Below, piece by piece: positions 18,766 to 26,287 of a stretch of 64,000 nucleotides of DNA (position 1 is its first letter; each line of letters begins with the position of its first letter). The DNA lies in contig NZ_LXVY01000029.1 in assembly GCF_001650735.1 (NCBI RefSeq), forward strand, positions 45,367 through 109,366, read 5' to 3'. The notes under the pieces were generated by a model, which made no database searches, was not told where the DNA came from, and was given only the letters and a program-made list of their open reading frames with translations. The DNA is from Sphingomonas sp. TDK1 (GTDB taxonomy: Bacteria > Pseudomonadota > Alphaproteobacteria > Sphingomonadales > Sphingomonadaceae). The position numbers were made by a program, and so were the translations under genes.

Positions 18766-19379
18766 GCGCGCGCGATGCGATCCTGGCGCGGCTGGGGCCG
18801 GTCCGCGACCCGGCGGTGCTGGCGGCCGAGGCGGCATGCCTGCTCGCCGGCGAGGAACGCGAGCGGCCGGCGGGGTCAGAGGATCTGGTCGCCCGCTTCC
18901 TTGCGCAGCTGGCGCTGCCGAGCGTCGCGGCGACGCATGTGCGGATCGGCTCGCTGGCGGAGCTGCCGGGGGCGGTGGCGGGCTATCTCGCGGCCGAGGG
19001 CGCGGCGCCGGCGCTATGGCTGCCGCCCGATGCGCGGGTGGCGGGGCTCGACTGGGCTGGGCTGACCCGGCTGGCGGACTGCCCGATCGACGACGGCGCG
19101 GTGCTGGCGTTCGCGCGGGCCGGGGTGGCGGAGACGGGCTCGCTGGTGTTCGAGACCTCGCCGTCCGCGCCGATGCTGCCCAACTTTCTGGCGCTGCGGC
19201 ACATCGTCGTGCTGGAGCTCGCCGGTGTGGTTCGCTGGCTGGAGGATGCCGCACCCGGCGGCGCGACCCCACGCGCGCATTACTGGGTAACGGGCGTCAG
19301 CGGCACGACCGACATCGAAGGCACGTACGTGCGCGGCGCGCATGGTCCGCGGTTCCTGCATGTGGTGCTGGTGGGGTGA
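18762..19379 (+). CDS. lutC: L-lactate utilization protein LutC
   Basis: The 205-residue protein starts at a GTG that overlaps the lutB stop. Its C-terminal half is a LUD domain: AGVAETGSLVFE near residue 123, the NFLALRHIVVLE segment and the final GVSGTTDIEGTYVRGAHGP signature, where the SGTTDIE motif is diagnostic for LutC/YkgG. It is the third subunit of the L-lactate oxidising complex. An intergenic palindrome follows directly and probably ends the transcript. Confidence 0.93.
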   Translation: MSARDAILARLGPVRDPAVLAAEAACLLAGEERERPAGSEDLVARFLAQLALPSVAATHVRIGSLAELPGAVAGYLAAEGAAPALWLPPDARVAGLDWAGLTRLADCPIDDGAVLAFARAGVAETGSLVFETSPSAPMLPNFLALRHIVVLELAGVVRWLEDAAPGGATPRAHYWVTGVSGTTDIEGTYVRGAHGPRFLHVVLVG

Positions 19380-19385
19380 TCTTCT

Positions 19386-19498
19386 TAAGCCCCTCCTCCT
19401 TGGAGGAGGGGTTGGGGGTGGAGGGATTCCAGAACGTCGGTTGGTCTCTTCGAGACACTGCCCCACCCCAACCCCTCCCCTGAAGGGAGGGGCTTTTA
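19386..19498. repeat. long C/G-rich intergenic palindrome, copy A
   Basis: Two imperfect hairpins flank a unique middle (ATTCCAGAACGTCGGTTGG at 19426-19444). Left arm: AAGCCCCTCCTCCTTGGAGG and on; right arm: CCCCACCCCAACCCCTCCCC, then TGAAGGGAGGGGC. The whole element is nearly identical, in inverted orientation, to the one at 53551-53661. It lies between the convergent lutC and fucP genes and may act as a bidirectional terminator. Confidence 0.9.
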
Positions 19499-19506
19499 AT
19501 GTCGCC

Positions 19507-20787
19507 TCAATGCCCCGCCGCTGCGAACTCCACGTCCCCCGCCGTCCCCGTCGCGCGCATCCCGAAGGCGAGCACCACCAGGAATGCCACCGCCGGCACC
19601 AGCAGCGCCATGTTGATCCCGGCGAGGTCGGACAGGTGCCCCATCGCGGCGGTCAGCACTGCGCCGCCGATAATCGCCATGATGATCAACGAAGCGCCGA
19701 TCTGCTTGAGGGGGCCCAGGCCGCCGATGCCGATCGCAAAGATCGTCGGGAACTGGATCGACATGAAGAAGCTCGCCGCCACCAGCGCGTAGAGTCCGGT
19801 CGTGCCGCCGACGAACACCGCCACCGCCGCCAGCGCCGCCGCGACCCCGGCGAACACCACCAGCAGCTGCGGCGCCTTGACCTTGCCAAGTAACGCTGCG
19901 CCCACGAAGCGGCCCACGCCGAACAGCACCAGACTGGCGAACAGATAATCGGCCGCGCCCTGCTCGGTGAGGCCGGGCAGGTTCACCTGGGCGTAGCGGA
20001 TCGTGTAGCTCCACAGCCCCACCTGCGCGCCGACATAGAAGAACTGCGCCACCACCGCGAACACCAGCGTCCGGTCGCGCAGCACGGTGCCGAGCGCCTT
20101 GGCCGTAGGCACCGCCGGCGCGTCGTCCGACGGGCGGTTGTCCGGGAAGGCGATCAGCGCGGCGGCGATCGCGAAGGCGAGCACGACGAGGCCGATGACG
20201 AGGTACGGCGTCTGCACCGAGGCGAGTTCGCCGCGCAGCGTCGCGGTCCGCTCGGCGGCGGACATCGCGGCCAGTGCGTGATCGTCCTGCGCGAAGCTGG
20301 AGAGGATGAAATATTTCCCCACCAGCACGCCGAAGATCGTGCCCAGCGGGTTCGCCGCCTGGGCGAAGTTGAGCCGGCGGGCGGCGCCCTCGGGGCTGCC
20401 GAGCTCGGTAATCAGCGGATTGGCCGAGGTTTCCAGGAAAGCGAGGCCGCAGGCGATCACGAACAGCGCCGCGAGGAACCAGCGATACTCGCCGAAATGC
20501 GTCGCCGGATAGAAGAGCAGCGCGCCGATCGCGTACAGCGTGAGCCCGGTGACGATCGCCGTCTTGTAGCCGCGCCGCCGCGCAAGCATCGCCGCCGGCG
20601 TCGCCAGCAGGAAATAGCCCATGTAGAAGGCCTGCTGGACGAAGCTCGTCTCGAAATCGCTCAGCGTGAAGGCGCGGCGGAAATGCGCGATCAGGATGTC
20701 GTTGAGGTTGTTCGCCATTCCCCACAGGAAGAACAACGAGACGGTCAGGATGATGGCGGGGGTGTAGCGTCCGGCCTTGCTGGCCAT
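19507..20787 (-). CDS. fucP: L-fucose/proton symporter, FucP-type sugar MFS transporter
   Basis: The 426-residue inner-membrane protein has about 12 transmembrane helices and the FucP/GluP signature near the start (LFFLWGMANNLNDILIAHFR), with MGYFLLATPAAMLARRRGYK after it. Members of the FHS family import L-fucose, or glucose/galactose, with protons. The neighbouring fuconate dehydratase supports L-fucose. ATG 20787 was chosen for the AGGAGAGG 5 bases upstream. It is the last gene of the operon SDR-fucD-SDR-fucP, 34 bases after the SDR gene. Confidence 0.9.
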   Translation of the reverse strand: MASKAGRYTPAIILTVSLFFLWGMANNLNDILIAHFRRAFTLSDFETSFVQQAFYMGYFLLATPAAMLARRRGYKTAIVTGLTLYAIGALLFYPATHFGEYRWFLAALFVIACGLAFLETSANPLITELGSPEGAARRLNFAQAANPLGTIFGVLVGKYFILSSFAQDDHALAAMSAAERTATLRGELASVQTPYLVIGLVVLAFAIAAALIAFPDNRPSDDAPAVPTAKALGTVLRDRTLVFAVVAQFFYVGAQVGLWSYTIRYAQVNLPGLTEQGAADYLFASLVLFGVGRFVGAALLGKVKAPQLLVVFAGVAAALAAVAVFVGGTTGLYALVAASFFMSIQFPTIFAIGIGGLGPLKQIGASLIIMAIIGGAVLTAAMGHLSDLAGINMALLVPAVAFLVVLAFGMRATGTAGDVEFAAAGH

Positions 20788-20821
20788 GTGTCCTCTCCTT
20801 GGTGCGACGCCCCTGTTGGGG

Positions 20822-21589
20822 TCATTCGATGGCGCGGTCCAGATGCGTGTAGCCGCCGTCGACGAAAAGCCACTGGCCGGTGCTGTGGCTGGCCCGCCCG
20901 GAGAGCAGGAACAGCGCGGTATCGGCAATCTCTTCCGGCGTGGTGAAGCGATTGCCGAAGGGCACCCGGCGCTCGATTTCCTGCCGCCTGGCGGCGGGGT
21001 CGTCGAAACTTTTCAGCCATTCGGCATAAGCGGGGGTCTCGACCTCGGCGGGGACGATCGCATTGACGCGGATGCCGTCACCGCGCAGCGCCACCGCCCA
21101 TTCGCGGGTCAGCGCCAGCACCGCGCCCTTGGCGGCGGCATAGGCGCTGGTGTGCCCCTGCCCGGTGATCGAGGTCTTCGAGCCGATATTGACGATCGCG
21201 CCCTGCGCCGCCTTGAGGTGCGGAAGGGCCGCGCGCGCCATGCCGAAATAATGGACGAGGTTGATGTCGAGCGAGGCGCGGAACTGCGCCGGCGTCGCTT
21301 CGAAGCCGAGATTGTCGTTGAGCCCGGCATTGTTGACCAGTCCGTCGATCCGCCCGAAGCGCGCCGCCACCGCGTCCACCGCGGCGACCACCGCATCGTC
21401 GTCCGCCAGCTCGCAGGGGTGGAACAGCCAGTCCGCGCCCAACTGCGCGACCAGCTCGGGCCGGGGCGGCTCGCGCGAGACGATGGCGGGGAACGCGCCT
21501 TCGCGCGCCAGTCCCGCCACGATCGCCGCGCCGATCCCCGACGAACCGCCGGTGACGATCACGACCTTGCCGGCGAGCCCCAGGTTCAT
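20822..21589 (-). CDS. SDR oxidoreductase, probable L-fucose dehydrogenase
   Basis: The 255-residue protein is a classical short-chain dehydrogenase: TGGSSGIG cofactor motif near residue 13, NNAG near 87, catalytic Ser in NIGSKTS and the YAAAK active-site motif near 150. It binds NAD(P). Its place between fucD and fucP fits the first step, oxidation of L-fucose to L-fuconolactone, as in SDR-type fucose dehydrogenases. The assignment of this SDR versus the other one to a given step is an inference from similarity and order. Its start overlaps the fucD stop (ATGA). Confidence 0.75.
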   Translation of the reverse strand: MNLGLAGKVVIVTGGSSGIGAAIVAGLAREGAFPAIVSREPPRPELVAQLGADWLFHPCELADDDAVVAAVDAVAARFGRIDGLVNNAGLNDNLGFEATPAQFRASLDINLVHYFGMARAALPHLKAAQGAIVNIGSKTSITGQGHTSAYAAAKGAVLALTREWAVALRGDGIRVNAIVPAEVETPAYAEWLKSFDDPAARRQEIERRVPFGNRFTTPEEIADTALFLLSGRASHSTGQWLFVDGGYTHLDRAIE

Positions 21590-22872
21590 GCGCCGAACCG
21601 GTATTGGACGAGCGTCTCGGGCTTCATCTGGATCGAATAGCCGGGGCGCTGCGGCGGCATGTACGCTGCGTCGCGGATCACGCAGGGCTCCAGGAAATGT
21701 TCATGGAGATGATCCACATATTCGATGACCCTGCCGTCCATGGTGCCGGCAAAGCACAGATAGTCGATCATCGACAAGTGCTGGACGTATTCGCACAGCC
21801 CCACGCCGCCGGCATGCGGGCACACCGGCAGGCCGTAGCGCGCGGCGAGCAGCAGCACCGCCAGCGCCTCGTTCACCCCGCCGATGCGGCAGGCGTCGAG
21901 CTGGATCACATCGACGGCGCCGACGCTCATGAACTGTTTGAACAGGATGCGGTTCTGGCACATCTCGCCGGTCGCGACCTGTACCTGGCCGATGCCGTCG
22001 CGGATCGCCTTGTGGCCGAGCACGTCGTCGGGGCTGGTCGGCTCCTCGATGAACCAGGGCTTGGCGAAGGCGAGGGCGTTGACCCACTCGATCGCCTGAC
22101 CGACGTCCCAGACCTGGTTCGCGTCGATCATCAGCTTGCGATCGGGCCCGAGCACCTCGCGGGCGATGCGGACGCGGCGGATATCGTCCTCCAGGTCGCG
22201 GCCGACCTTGAGCTTGATATGGTGGAAGCCGGCATCGACCGCTTCCTGCGCGAGGCGGCGCAATTTCTCGTCGGGATAGCCCAACCAACCGGCTGACGTG
22301 GTGTAGCAGGGATAGCCGTTCGCCTCGAGCGTGGCGACGCGCTCGGCCTTGCCGGCTGCGCGTTCGGTGAGCAAGGCGAGCGCCTGGCCGGGCGTGATCG
22401 CATCGGTGAGGTAGCGGAAGTCGATCGCGCGGACGAGCTGCTCGGGCGTCATGTCCGCCACCAGCTTCCACACCGGCTTGCCCTCGGCCTTGGCCCAGAG
22501 ATCCCAGATCGCGTTGACCACCGCGCCGGTGGCGAGGTGCATCGCGCCCTTGTCCGGGCCGATCCAGCGCAGCTGGCTGTCGCCGGTGAGGTGCCGCCAC
22601 ATCCGCGCGGGCTCCTCGGCGATCCAGGCGAGGTCGAGGCCGATGACGAGGTGGCGCATCGCCTCGATCGCCGCGACGCAGATGTCGTTGCCGCGGCCGA
22701 TCGTGAAGGTGAGGCCATGGCCTTCGAGGCCGGGCACGTCGGTCTCCAGGATGACATAGGCCGCCGAATAATCGGGGTCCGGGTTCATCGCGTCCGAGCC
22801 GTCGAGCGAGGCACTGGTCGGGAAGCGCAGATCGACGGTGCGCAGGCCGGTGATGCGGGCGTTCGTCGTCAT
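21586..22872 (-). CDS. fucD: L-fuconate dehydratase (enolase superfamily)
   Basis: The 428-residue protein matches fuconate dehydratase of Xanthomonas along its length. Visible parts are the KLKVGRD catalytic lysine motif near residue 220, metal ligands in DANQVWD near 248, EEPTSPDD near 274 and ATGEMCQNR near 300, and the general-acid/base His in CPHAGGVGLCE near 351. It removes water from L-fuconate to give 2-keto-3-deoxy-L-fuconate. I chose ATG 22872, which overlaps the stop of the upstream SDR (TGATG). The enzyme defines the operon as a non-phosphorylating L-fucose pathway. Confidence 0.93.
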   Translation of the reverse strand: MTTNARITGLRTVDLRFPTSASLDGSDAMNPDPDYSAAYVILETDVPGLEGHGLTFTIGRGNDICVAAIEAMRHLVIGLDLAWIAEEPARMWRHLTGDSQLRWIGPDKGAMHLATGAVVNAIWDLWAKAEGKPVWKLVADMTPEQLVRAIDFRYLTDAITPGQALALLTERAAGKAERVATLEANGYPCYTTSAGWLGYPDEKLRRLAQEAVDAGFHHIKLKVGRDLEDDIRRVRIAREVLGPDRKLMIDANQVWDVGQAIEWVNALAFAKPWFIEEPTSPDDVLGHKAIRDGIGQVQVATGEMCQNRILFKQFMSVGAVDVIQLDACRIGGVNEALAVLLLAARYGLPVCPHAGGVGLCEYVQHLSMIDYLCFAGTMDGRVIEYVDHLHEHFLEPCVIRDAAYMPPQRPGYSIQMKPETLVQYRFGA

Positions 22873-23612
22873 CAATTCACCCACCCGCCGTCGATCACGT
22901 GCACCGCGCCGGTGGTGAAGCTGGCCTCGTCGCTGGCGAGGTAGCAGATCAGCGCGGCGATCTCGTCTTCCTGGCCGAGCCGGCCCATGGGCTGGCGGGC
23001 GACGAAGGCGGCATGTGCTTCCTCCACCGCGATGCCCTGTTGCGCGGCCTGTTCGGCGACGCGCTGGCGAAGGCTGGGCGTGTCGACGGTGCCGGGGCAG
23101 ACCGCGTTGCAGCGGATGCCCTTGGCGACGAAGTCCGCCGCGACCGATTTGGTCAGGCCGATCACCGCGGCCTTGGAGGCGCCGTAGGCATGGCGGTTGG
23201 GGATGCCCTTCACGCTGGAGGCGATCGACGACATGTTGACGATCGCGCCGCCGCCCTTCGCCAGCATGCCGGGCAGGAACGCGCGGATCATGCGGTGCAT
23301 CGCATGGACGTTGAGGTCGAAGGACAGCATCCAGTCCTCGTCGGTGCCGTCGAGGATCGAGCCTGCCGCCACGAAGCCGGCGATGTTGGCGAGCACGTCG
23401 ACCCTGCCGATCTTTTCGGGGAGCGCCGCGATGGCGCCCGCGTCCAGCAGATCGAGGACCACCGGCTCGACGCCGTCCAGCGTCGCAAGCGCGGCGCCGT
23501 CGCGATCAAGCGCGAACACCTTGGCGCCCTCATCCCGAAGCCGCAGCGCGGTCGCGCGGCCGATGCCGTGCCCAGCCGCGGTTACGAGCGCGGTCTTGTT
23601 CCGGAAACGCAT
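22872..23612 (-). CDS. SDR oxidoreductase, probable 2-keto-3-deoxy-L-fuconate dehydrogenase
   Basis: The 246-residue short-chain dehydrogenase has TAAGHGIG near residue 11, NIAG near 77, Ser in NMSSIASS and the catalytic YGASK near 142. Similarity to the DHRS6/BDH2-like group and the position just ahead of fucD fit oxidation of 2-keto-3-deoxy-L-fuconate to the 2,4-diketo acid with NAD. It is the first gene of the operon and faces the IclR gene. The product would then need a hydrolase; an FAH-family candidate lies at 8509-9360. Confidence 0.82.
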   Translation of the reverse strand: MRFRNKTALVTAAGHGIGRATALRLRDEGAKVFALDRDGAALATLDGVEPVVLDLLDAGAIAALPEKIGRVDVLANIAGFVAAGSILDGTDEDWMLSFDLNVHAMHRMIRAFLPGMLAKGGGAIVNMSSIASSVKGIPNRHAYGASKAAVIGLTKSVAADFVAKGIRCNAVCPGTVDTPSLRQRVAEQAAQQGIAVEEAHAAFVARQPMGRLGQEDEIAALICYLASDEASFTTGAVHVIDGGWVN

Positions 23613-23643
23613 CGCCTCCCCATCTCCTCTAGAACGTTTTCAT

Positions 23644-23658
23644 AGGTCAAAATGACTT
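23644..23658. promoter_or_regulatory. candidate IclR operator
   Basis: AGGTCA-AAA-TGACTT is a short inverted repeat (GTCA/TGAC core) in the 121-bp AT-rich gap between the divergent SDR-fucD operon and the IclR gene. IclR proteins bind such short palindromes. This assignment rests on position only. Confidence 0.35.
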
Positions 23659-23733
23659 TTATCTTCTTATGCGTAAGCCGACGTTCTTCGCAAGTGGCAT
23701 GACACCGCTCGTCGCATTGGCTAGCGTGGGTGC

Positions 23734-24585
23734 ATGACCGATACCGTTTCGCCCGCTTCGGCCGAAAAATCCCCGAGTTACGCAGCGCCTGCGCTGGAAA
23801 AGGCGATCGACGTGATCGAGCTTCTCGGCAGCGAGCCCCAGGGGCTGACGATCAGCGAAATCGCGCAGCGGCTGGGCCGCTCGATCAGCGAATTGTTCCG
23901 TATCATCGTGGTGCTCGATCGCCGCGGATGGTTGCACAAGGATGGCGGCAGCGACCGCTACCGGGTGACCTACCGCGTGCTCGAGATCGCCCACCGCGCG
24001 ACACCGGCGCAGGAGCTCACCCATGTCGCCACGCCGCTGATGCACAGCCTGGCGGCCGCGACGGTGCAATCCTGCCATTTGGTGGTGGCGAACGGCACGC
24101 GCGGGTTGATCGTCGCGCGGCAGGAAAGCCCAGGCCAGACCGGCTTCGCGGTGCGGCTCGGCACCGAGATCGACTTGCTGACCAGCTGTTCCGGCCATGT
24201 GCTGCTTTCGGCGATGGACGAGGATCGGCGCACGGCGCTCTATCCGAAGGGACTGCCCAAGGGACTGGCGGAGCGGCTCGAGGAGGTGCGCGTCCAGGGA
24301 TATGAGTCGATTCCCAGCGCGCGGATGGCCGGCGTGTCGGACATGAGCTGCCCGGTCTTCGGGTTCGACGGCCATGTCGTCGCGGCGCTTACCATCCCGT
24401 TCCTTGCCGCGATCGACGATGCGCCGCACGTTTCGCACGACGAGGCGCTGGCGCTGTTGCGGACGACGGCGACGTCGATCTCCTCGGCGCTAGGCTGGTT
24501 CGATCGGGTGGAGGCGCCGGTGGTGCCGAGCCTCTCCGTCGCCAGCCCGGTCCGCCGTCGCCGCGCCCGGACGCGTGCGGAATAG
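23734..24585 (+). CDS. IclR-family transcriptional regulator of the fucose operon
   Basis: The 283-residue protein has an N-terminal winged helix (ALEKAIDVIELLGSEPQGLT near 24-43, then ISEIAQRLGRS) and a C-terminal effector-binding domain (GTEIDLLTSCSGHVLLSAM near 150, SMSCPVFG-like segment near 205). It ends in a basic tail (RRRRARTRAE). The divergent arrangement with SDR-fucD-SDR-fucP suggests it controls that operon, with a pathway intermediate as effector. Whether it activates or represses is not visible. Confidence 0.9.
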   Translation: MTDTVSPASAEKSPSYAAPALEKAIDVIELLGSEPQGLTISEIAQRLGRSISELFRIIVVLDRRGWLHKDGGSDRYRVTYRVLEIAHRATPAQELTHVATPLMHSLAAATVQSCHLVVANGTRGLIVARQESPGQTGFAVRLGTEIDLLTSCSGHVLLSAMDEDRRTALYPKGLPKGLAERLEEVRVQGYESIPSARMAGVSDMSCPVFGFDGHVVAALTIPFLAAIDDAPHVSHDEALALLRTTATSISSALGWFDRVEAPVVPSLSVASPVRRRRARTRAE

Positions 24586-24587
24586 CC

Positions 24588-24719
24588 TCAGCCCGGCGTG
24601 ACGATGTAGTAGATGTTGTAGCCGACGAACAATAGGGCGAGGGTCAGCAGCACGATCAACGCGACCACGCCCAGCCCCTTGCGCGCGCGTTTTTCGACAG
24701 GTTCGTGTCTCGGGTCCAT
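24588..24719 (-). CDS. 43-residue single-pass membrane protein
   Basis: A small gene below common size cut-offs. The product starts MDPRHEPVEKRARKGLG, a charged cytosolic head, followed by a clear transmembrane helix (VVALIVLLTLALLFVGYNIYY) at about residues 18-38 and a short tail ending TPG. The gene ends 2 bases from the IclR stop on the other strand. The codon use (strong third-position G/C) fits a real gene. No family is recognised; proteins of this shape often modulate a membrane partner. Confidence 0.65.
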   Translation of the reverse strand: MDPRHEPVEKRARKGLGVVALIVLLTLALLFVGYNIYYIVTPG

Positions 24720-24779
24720 GGTGCGCGCCTTGTTATGGTTTCTCCATCAACAGACGCTTCGCCGACGCGATCGTTGCGT

Positions 24780-25754
24780 TCAGCCGGCCAGTACCCCCAG
24801 TCGGCGCGCATAGGCGGCGAACAGCGCGGGCCACGCCGAGGCCGGCACCGTTTTCGGCAGGCGGGTGCCGAAGCCATGGCCGCCCTGGTCGAAGGCGTGG
24901 AGTTCGCCCGGTCGCTTGGCGGCGAGCAGCGCCTGGTAGAGGGCGATGCTGTTTTCGATCGGTACCAGCCCGTCGTCGCTCGCATGGGTCAGGAAGATCG
25001 GCGGCGTGTCGGTAGTGACACGGGTCTCGACCGAGGCAGCGGTAAGCGCCTGGGGCGAAGCGCCGGTGCCGAACAGATTGTCGCGCGACCCGATATGGGT
25101 GAAGGACGCGGCCATGCTGACGACCGGATAGATCAGCCCTGCCAGATCCGGGCGGGCAGAAAGCTGATCGGCCGCGTCGACAGGGGCGTAGGCACGCTCG
25201 GCATGGCGGGTCGCCAGGCTGCCGGTGAGATGCCCGCCCGCGGAGAAGCCGATCGCCAACACCTTCGCGGGATCGACGGCATAGCGCTTGGCCGAAGCGC
25301 GTATCAGTCGCAGGCCGCGCTGCGCGTCGGCCAGGGGCACGGTCGCGCGATTGGCCCAGCCCTCGGTGGGAATGCGATAGCGCAGGATGAAGGCGGTGAC
25401 GCCGAGCGCGTTGAGCCAGCGGGCCTGTTCCTCACCCTCATTGTCGATGGCGAGGAAGCCATAGCCGCCACCGGGCACCAGCATCACCGCGGTGCCGTTG
25501 GGCGTGGCCGGGCGGCGAACGGTCAGCGAGGGGCGGTCGACGCCGCGCATCCAGCGATCGGGCGCGGCAGGATCCTTGGAGCGCTGCTCGTAGCTGGGCT
25601 TGGGCAGGGTGGCGGGGGCGCCAGGGGGAGAACCCGGCCAGAGCGGAAGCACCTCGTCCGCATCGGCAGCGCGGGCAGGAACGGCGGCGGCGACGCCGGT
25701 GGCAGCCATGGCCGTGAGCATCGTCCGGCGGGTAAGGTCTTCGAACACGGGCAT
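24780..25754 (-). CDS. exported alpha/beta hydrolase, carbohydrate esterase-like
   Basis: The 324-residue protein has a signal with a twin-arginine look (LTRRTMLTAMAATGVAAAVPARA at residues 7-29), so it is exported, perhaps folded via Tat. The alpha/beta-hydrolase fold shows an oxyanion segment VPGGGYG near 94, nucleophile GFSAGG near 170, Asp in THASDDGLVP near 255 and the final His in QGGHGFG near 290. Proteins of this layout are often called xylan acetyl-esterase or lipase-like. The fucose operon nearby would suit plant polysaccharide use, but the substrate is unproven. ATG 25754 follows a purine-rich GAGAGGG. Confidence 0.82.
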   Translation of the reverse strand: MPVFEDLTRRTMLTAMAATGVAAAVPARAADADEVLPLWPGSPPGAPATLPKPSYEQRSKDPAAPDRWMRGVDRPSLTVRRPATPNGTAVMLVPGGGYGFLAIDNEGEEQARWLNALGVTAFILRYRIPTEGWANRATVPLADAQRGLRLIRASAKRYAVDPAKVLAIGFSAGGHLTGSLATRHAERAYAPVDAADQLSARPDLAGLIYPVVSMAASFTHIGSRDNLFGTGASPQALTAASVETRVTTDTPPIFLTHASDDGLVPIENSIALYQALLAAKRPGELHAFDQGGHGFGTRLPKTVPASAWPALFAAYARRLGVLAG

Positions 25755-25940
25755 CCCTCTCTCTTCCGCGACGGCATGCGGCGGTGGCTGGACGCGGCCA
25801 GTGCGCTGCTGCCGATTCTGGTAGCGGTACCGCGTGGTCGCAGAATCGCGAGGCGCGCGCAACGGGCTCGGCACGGGAGCGATATGGGTATGGCGGGACG
25901 CCTGGCGGCGGGGATCGTCTCTATCGATCGAAGGGGAAAA

Positions 25941-26015
<75 letters not shown>

Positions 26016-26116
26016 ACTGTTTTCCAACCGCGGCGATCAGCGCCGTGCGGGAGGGGCCTATGTGCAGGGCAGCGGGTGATTGTCAACCCGCATCGCGCCG
26101 GTTTATCGCTTTTCGC

Positions 26117-26254
26117 ATGAAGGATGTGGATAAGCAGGCCCGGCTGGCCGAAAAGCTGCGCGAAAATCTGCGGCGGCGGAAGGCGCAGGCGCGCGGCGCG
26201 AAGACGGAAGCCGGCGAGCGGGGGGCGGCGACGCCCCCCGAATCGGCAGATTGA
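26117..26254 (+). CDS. 45-residue charged hypothetical protein
   Basis: The product, MKDVDKQARLAEKLRENLRR and on, is very basic at first (RRRKAQARGAKT) and ends in a short acidic/proline tail. It is predicted to be helical for about 30 residues and has no membrane segment. It sits between tRNA-Thr and a strong terminator, convergent with aminopeptidase P. Similar short proteins are common beside tRNA genes in sphingomonads, as far as I recall. Function is unknown and it may bind nucleic acid because of its charge (inference). Confidence 0.55.
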   Translation: MKDVDKQARLAEKLRENLRRRKAQARGAKTEAGERGAATPPESAD

Positions 26255-26256
26255 AC

Positions 26257-26281
26257 GATCCTCCCCGTTTCGGGGAGGATC
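26257..26281. terminator. bidirectional hairpin terminator
   Basis: GATCCTCCCCG at 26257-26267 and CGGGGAGGATC at 26271-26281 form a perfect 11-bp stem with a TTT loop between convergent genes. The stem belongs to the same sequence class as the hairpin at 43978-44003. Confidence 0.8.
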
Positions 26282-26287
26282 TTCCCG

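Noticed and set aside
17029..19272. A 747-codon minus-strand open frame opposite lutABC
   Set aside because: Antisense shadow: low-complexity Arg/Ala/Pro protein with no recognisable domain; lutABC motifs are unambiguous.
19386..19498. CRISPR array or tandem repeat
   Set aside because: The repeats are inverted, occur once per intergenic region and have no regular spacers; no cas gene is in the window.
23613..23733. Riboswitch upstream of the fucose operon
   Set aside because: The 121-bp gap is shared by divergent promoters and shows only short inverted repeats, no known aptamer core.
25755..25940. Plus-strand frame across the 5' region of the esterase gene and tRNA-Thr
   Set aside because: It crosses the tRNA and lacks any family similarity; the region looks like promoter DNA of the esterase.
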